Of a DNA stretch of 64,000 nucleotides, positions 60,830-64,000 are shown piece after piece. The position numbers and the translations under genes are program-made. The stretch is from Phascolarctos cinereus. Lineage: Eukaryota; Chordata; Mammalia; Diprotodontia; Phascolarctidae. The stretch is from contig NW_018344336.1 of the NCBI RefSeq assembly GCF_002099425.1, positions 282,001 through 346,000 of the forward strand, in the 5' to 3' direction. Under the pieces are notes generated by a model. It was not told the DNA's origin and made no database searches. It saw nothing but the letters and a program-made list of their open reading frames with translations. Every line of letters begins with the position of its first letter. The stretch's first letter is position 1.

Positions 60830-61660
60830 GCATGCTGGAAGGGATGGGACTTCAGAGCAACTCCTGGTGGATTTGCTTTTCCACTTCCTTGAATGGGTTT
60901 CTTCCATTTGTAAAATAAAGGGGATGCCCCCTGGCTCCTTCACTCAGACCCCTACTTGAATATTTCCCTGGGGCTTGGAGGAATTAGCCTAGGTAAGGTC
61001 CCTGTTTCTTGCCCAATCTAGTGAGGGAAAAGGTGTGCCTTGGACATGCCCCATGTAGTAGTGGTAGCAAAGCCTTGGCCAAAGGAGGCGAGGCCTGAAG
61101 AGGCAGGGGTCAAGAACTGCTTGGTGGAGGTAGGCTGGGTGGCACTTGGGCTGTCATTGATGGTATGGAAGGTGCAGCTTATCAACAGAACAGAGGTGGG
61201 AAATCCAGCTCTGCAAAGGGACCTGCTTGGGCTGCAGAAGGGGTCTCTGGGAATCAGGGTGGGAAAGGAAGCCCAAACAACCCCTTGAGCAGAGCTCATG
61301 TGCCCTTCCCTTTCCCTCCCTGGGCAGGTCAGTGGGGTTCTGCCCACCAGGGAAAGACGGCTTCTCCCCCAACCTGCGCAGATCAGCTCATGGATATCCA
61401 TCACTAAGATTGTCCCCTCCTGCAAACAGCCTGAAGAGGCCAGAAGCAGGAGCCAAATCCAATTGTTTGTCAAAATGGGGGCACAGCAACTTCACCAAGA
61501 GTGCTGTAAACACTTCATGAAGAGGCCCAAACAAATTGGAGCAAATATTGTAGTTAATAGAAATCTAAAGGAAAGCACAGCACAGAAAGATGTGGCCTCC
61601 ATGGAACATACTCCAGTCTGAGCTGTTTCAGTGTGTTAGCAATGATTGCAGAGGGGGTGG
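60830..61660 (+). repeat. Duplicated unit D, second part
   Basis: Continues unit D after the inserted block: GAATGGGTTTCTTCCATTTG (60,893), CTGCAGAAGGGG near 61,233, acceptor-like CCTGGGCAG (61,320) and exon-2-like block 61,328-61,433. Matches unit C 45,180-46,000 and unit E 63,480 onward. Confidence 0.75.
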
Positions 61661-61684
61661 CATGGAAGTTTGGACATAAACACA

Positions 61685-62180
61685 CACACATATGAACATG
61701 GAAAAATGGGTATTCATATAGATGAATAGAGAATGAACATGTGAGTACTCATATCCATAGGACTAGAGAGAATGATTACTAATGTTAAGAGGAGATAGAA
61801 CGTGTAAATGATATAAATGAATTTCTAGAAAAAATAAATTACTTCCTTTCTACTGGAATGAAGAGAAAGAACCTGAGTCTTATATATATGAAATATATGA
61901 ACATATATGAATGTGTTCTCTGTCTTCATATGTATGAGCTGTCTCCTATTCTGTCTATATTTATATACATAAGTATGAATTCATGCCTTCAGGAGAGAGA
62001 TTGTAGTCATATATACGAGTGCTCACATATGGATATAGAGACAATACATTAATGAAATGCCCAAGTTCTTTCTACATATAGGATTATAGAGAGTCATTCA
62101 GTTCTTATAAAGAGGAATGGAGAGAGGGCATGGAAGATTCCTCCCTCACATGAATGTACAGAGGAAATGTTTGAGCCTTC
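61685..62180. repeat. AT-rich minisatellite E
   Basis: Most diverged array. GAGTACTCATATCCAT (61,743) and GAGTGCTCACATATGG (62,018) mark the units. Confidence 0.75.
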
Positions 62181-64000
62181 TTGCACAATAATATACAAAA
62201 TCCAGCAGTTATAAAGGGGGAGACCGAGGGCCGTCTGGACAGACAGCAGGGGGTCGCTGGGCATCAGTCCTGGTCCCTGGGGAGCTCCCCCTCCCTCCCC
62301 CTGCTCCCCAAATGATAACAGTCAGGGCTCCCTGCTGGGAGCTCCAGACACTTGTAACAGGGGGAGTGGAAGTGAGCCAGAGAAGGTGTTTGAGAGAAGG
62401 GAAAACGAGCAGAAAAGGTTGTGGGGGAGGGGAAAATGAGCCTAAAAAGGCATGTGGGGGAGAGATGCTAACTGCAGGGAATGGGGTGAGTGGGATGCCT
62501 GGTGGGGGCCAGTGGAGGGAGGGGCAGCAGTGGCAGGAGGGGTGCCCCTGCCTCACAAAGGTGGGCACTGATGTCACCAGCTATGGGCGCTCAGCGGGGG
62601 GTCCATCTTGCCCAGCCTCAGCTCCCCTTGGTTGGGGGCTCCTTGAGGACCCTGAGGGCTGGGGGTGGATATCTGAGAGGGGAGAAAGGCGGGGTTCACA
62701 CCCAAAGCCCCCCTGAGGCTCAGCCTCCTGAGCATGGGAGACGAGGGTGTTGGAAACATAAGCACCAGACCCCAGGATTCCTGCTCATAAATGGGGAAAT
62801 GGTCCCCAACTGGTCCCTACGGGCCTTCATCCCACTCCTGGATTCTGAGGACTGACAGGCCTTATGAGATGGGGGAGGAAAAACACTTTGGGTTCAAAAG
62901 GCAGGTCCAGGAAGAATGAGGGGTTTTATTCCAATCTTTAGGGTTACAGTAAGGGCAGAACTTGCTTCCCCAAGGGAAAGCATTCTACTAGCAGGGTTTT
63001 CTCTGGAGTGGTACTTTGCTAACATTGGCAGGGGTATAGATATGGAGGTAGGATCTGAATGGGCTTGTAGGTCTGGATAGGATGGAGGACTAAAAGAGGC
63101 CTCAGAGTTCATCTGATCCAACCTCCTAATTTAGAAAAAGGGTCACTTAGGTCAAGAGGAGGGCAGGGACATGGCCAAGGTCACAAAACCAGTAAGGGGC
63201 AGACTGAGGCCTTGAGCCCAGGACTGTCCTGCCTGCCAGGCTGGCTGGCTTTCATCTTGGCCTCTCTCTCCTCTGACACCCAAGCTTCATGGCTGAAGGT
63301 CCCTGGGAAGGCTCTCCCCAGAAGAAGTAGAGCAGGTTCCCCATAGAGCTGGGTTATGGGAGACTTCAGTTCAGAATGTGAGGGGTTAAGTAAAGGGCAA
63401 ACAAAATTCCAGCCCCCCTCAGCTTTGGGCCAGCCTGGGATGCACAGTTAGCAGGGTGAGCATGAGCCAATCCTATGCCTTCCCTCTTCCGTTTGTGAAA
63501 TAAGGGGGATGACCCCCACCTGCTTCACCCAGACCTCTACTTAAACATTTTCCTATGGCTTGGAGGTGTCAGCCTATGCAAGGTCCCTGTTTCCTGCCTT
63601 CAGAGAACTCCCAATCTAGTGAGGGAAAAGGTGTGCCGTGGACATGCCCAGTGTGGTAGTGGTAGGAAAGGAGGTTGCCAAAGGAGGCGGGCCCTGGAGA
63701 GGCAGGGGTCAAGAACTGCTTGGTGGAGGTGGGCTGGGAGGCAGTTGGTCTTTCATTGAGCAGAAGGAAGGTGCGGGTTATCCACAGAGCAGAGGGAGGA
63801 ATTTTCAGCTGTGCAAAGGGACCTGGTTGGACTGCAGATGGGTATTCTGGGAAGCAGAGTGGGAAACGAAGCCTGACTAACCCCTGAGCAGAGCTCCTGT
63901 GGGCTTTCCTTTCTCACCGTGGCCAGGGCAGTGGAGTTCTGCCCACCAGGGAATGAGGGCTTCTCCCCCAACCTGCAGAGGTCAACACATGGAAATACAT
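62181..64000 (+). repeat. Duplicated unit E, runs off the window
   Basis: Order as in units B-D. G-rich leader with CCAGCAGTTATAAAGG junction, TGATGTCA (62,569-62,576), exon-1-like block to about 62,820, MIR-like SINE 63,080-63,230, exon-2-like block from about 63,928. The B-type frame is not kept. Confidence 0.75.

Overview
The window is a repeat-dense stretch of a marsupial genome. The tRNA-derived SINEs with a GGGCAGCTAGGTGGCACAGT head, the L1 3' ends of marsupial type, the many L2 and MIR-like pieces and a SINE with a BovB/RTE-type tail all point there. Species cannot be told from the sequence. Gene density is very low. One unmistakable protein-coding-type host sequence is present, plus one tentative small gene. 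Most other open frames are transposon remnants or chance frames in GC-rich or simple sequence. Layout: 1-12,088 holds L1, L2 and SINE fossils, LTR-like pieces and one solo LTR (10,156-10,682). 12,089-18,320 is an old, broken class I endogenous retrovirus with gag, pol and env remnants and an extra LTR of a related family lying against its 3' LTR. 18,321-26,045 has a dimeric SINE, L1 pieces, an LTR-like block and an old antisense retrovirus (22,470-26,045). 26,290-29,690 (minus) is an intronless copy of SMC6, the SMC5/6 DNA-repair ATPase. It keeps an 850-codon frame, but all three ATPase motifs checked are altered and there is one frame change near the 3' end. Its 5' end sits in a strong CpG island (29,690-31,030) with a nine-copy GC-rich minisatellite, five evenly spaced TGCGCCTGCG motifs and a GC-box cluster, so it probably has its own promoter. 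From 33.6 kb to the end the window is built of diverged segmental duplications. A unit of about 2.4-3.4 kb, headed by an AT-rich minisatellite full of GAGTACTC palindromes and carrying a CRE-like box and a MIR-like SINE, occurs four times head to tail (from 40.6, 43.0, 46.4 and 61.7 kb). A shorter inverted copy lies at 35.2-37.0 kb. The 40.9-42.7 kb copy alone keeps two frames with good splice signals that would encode an 81-residue protein, 23% arginine, with RRR and RRRRR clusters, resembling a small nuclear basic protein. This is the most speculative and most interesting item. The fourth tandem unit is split by about 12.7 kb of inserted mobile DNA: a LINE reverse-transcriptase fragment, another interspersed repeat, a young endogenous retrovirus (50,523-58,535; LTRs about 0.5% different, 5-bp target duplication) that carries env but no recognisable gag or most of pol, an antisense solo LTR, and a possible processed retrocopy. 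There is no operon-like or pathway grouping of genes here. The system-level story is a retrocopied SMC gene with its own CpG-island promoter beside a locally amplified, decaying segment family.
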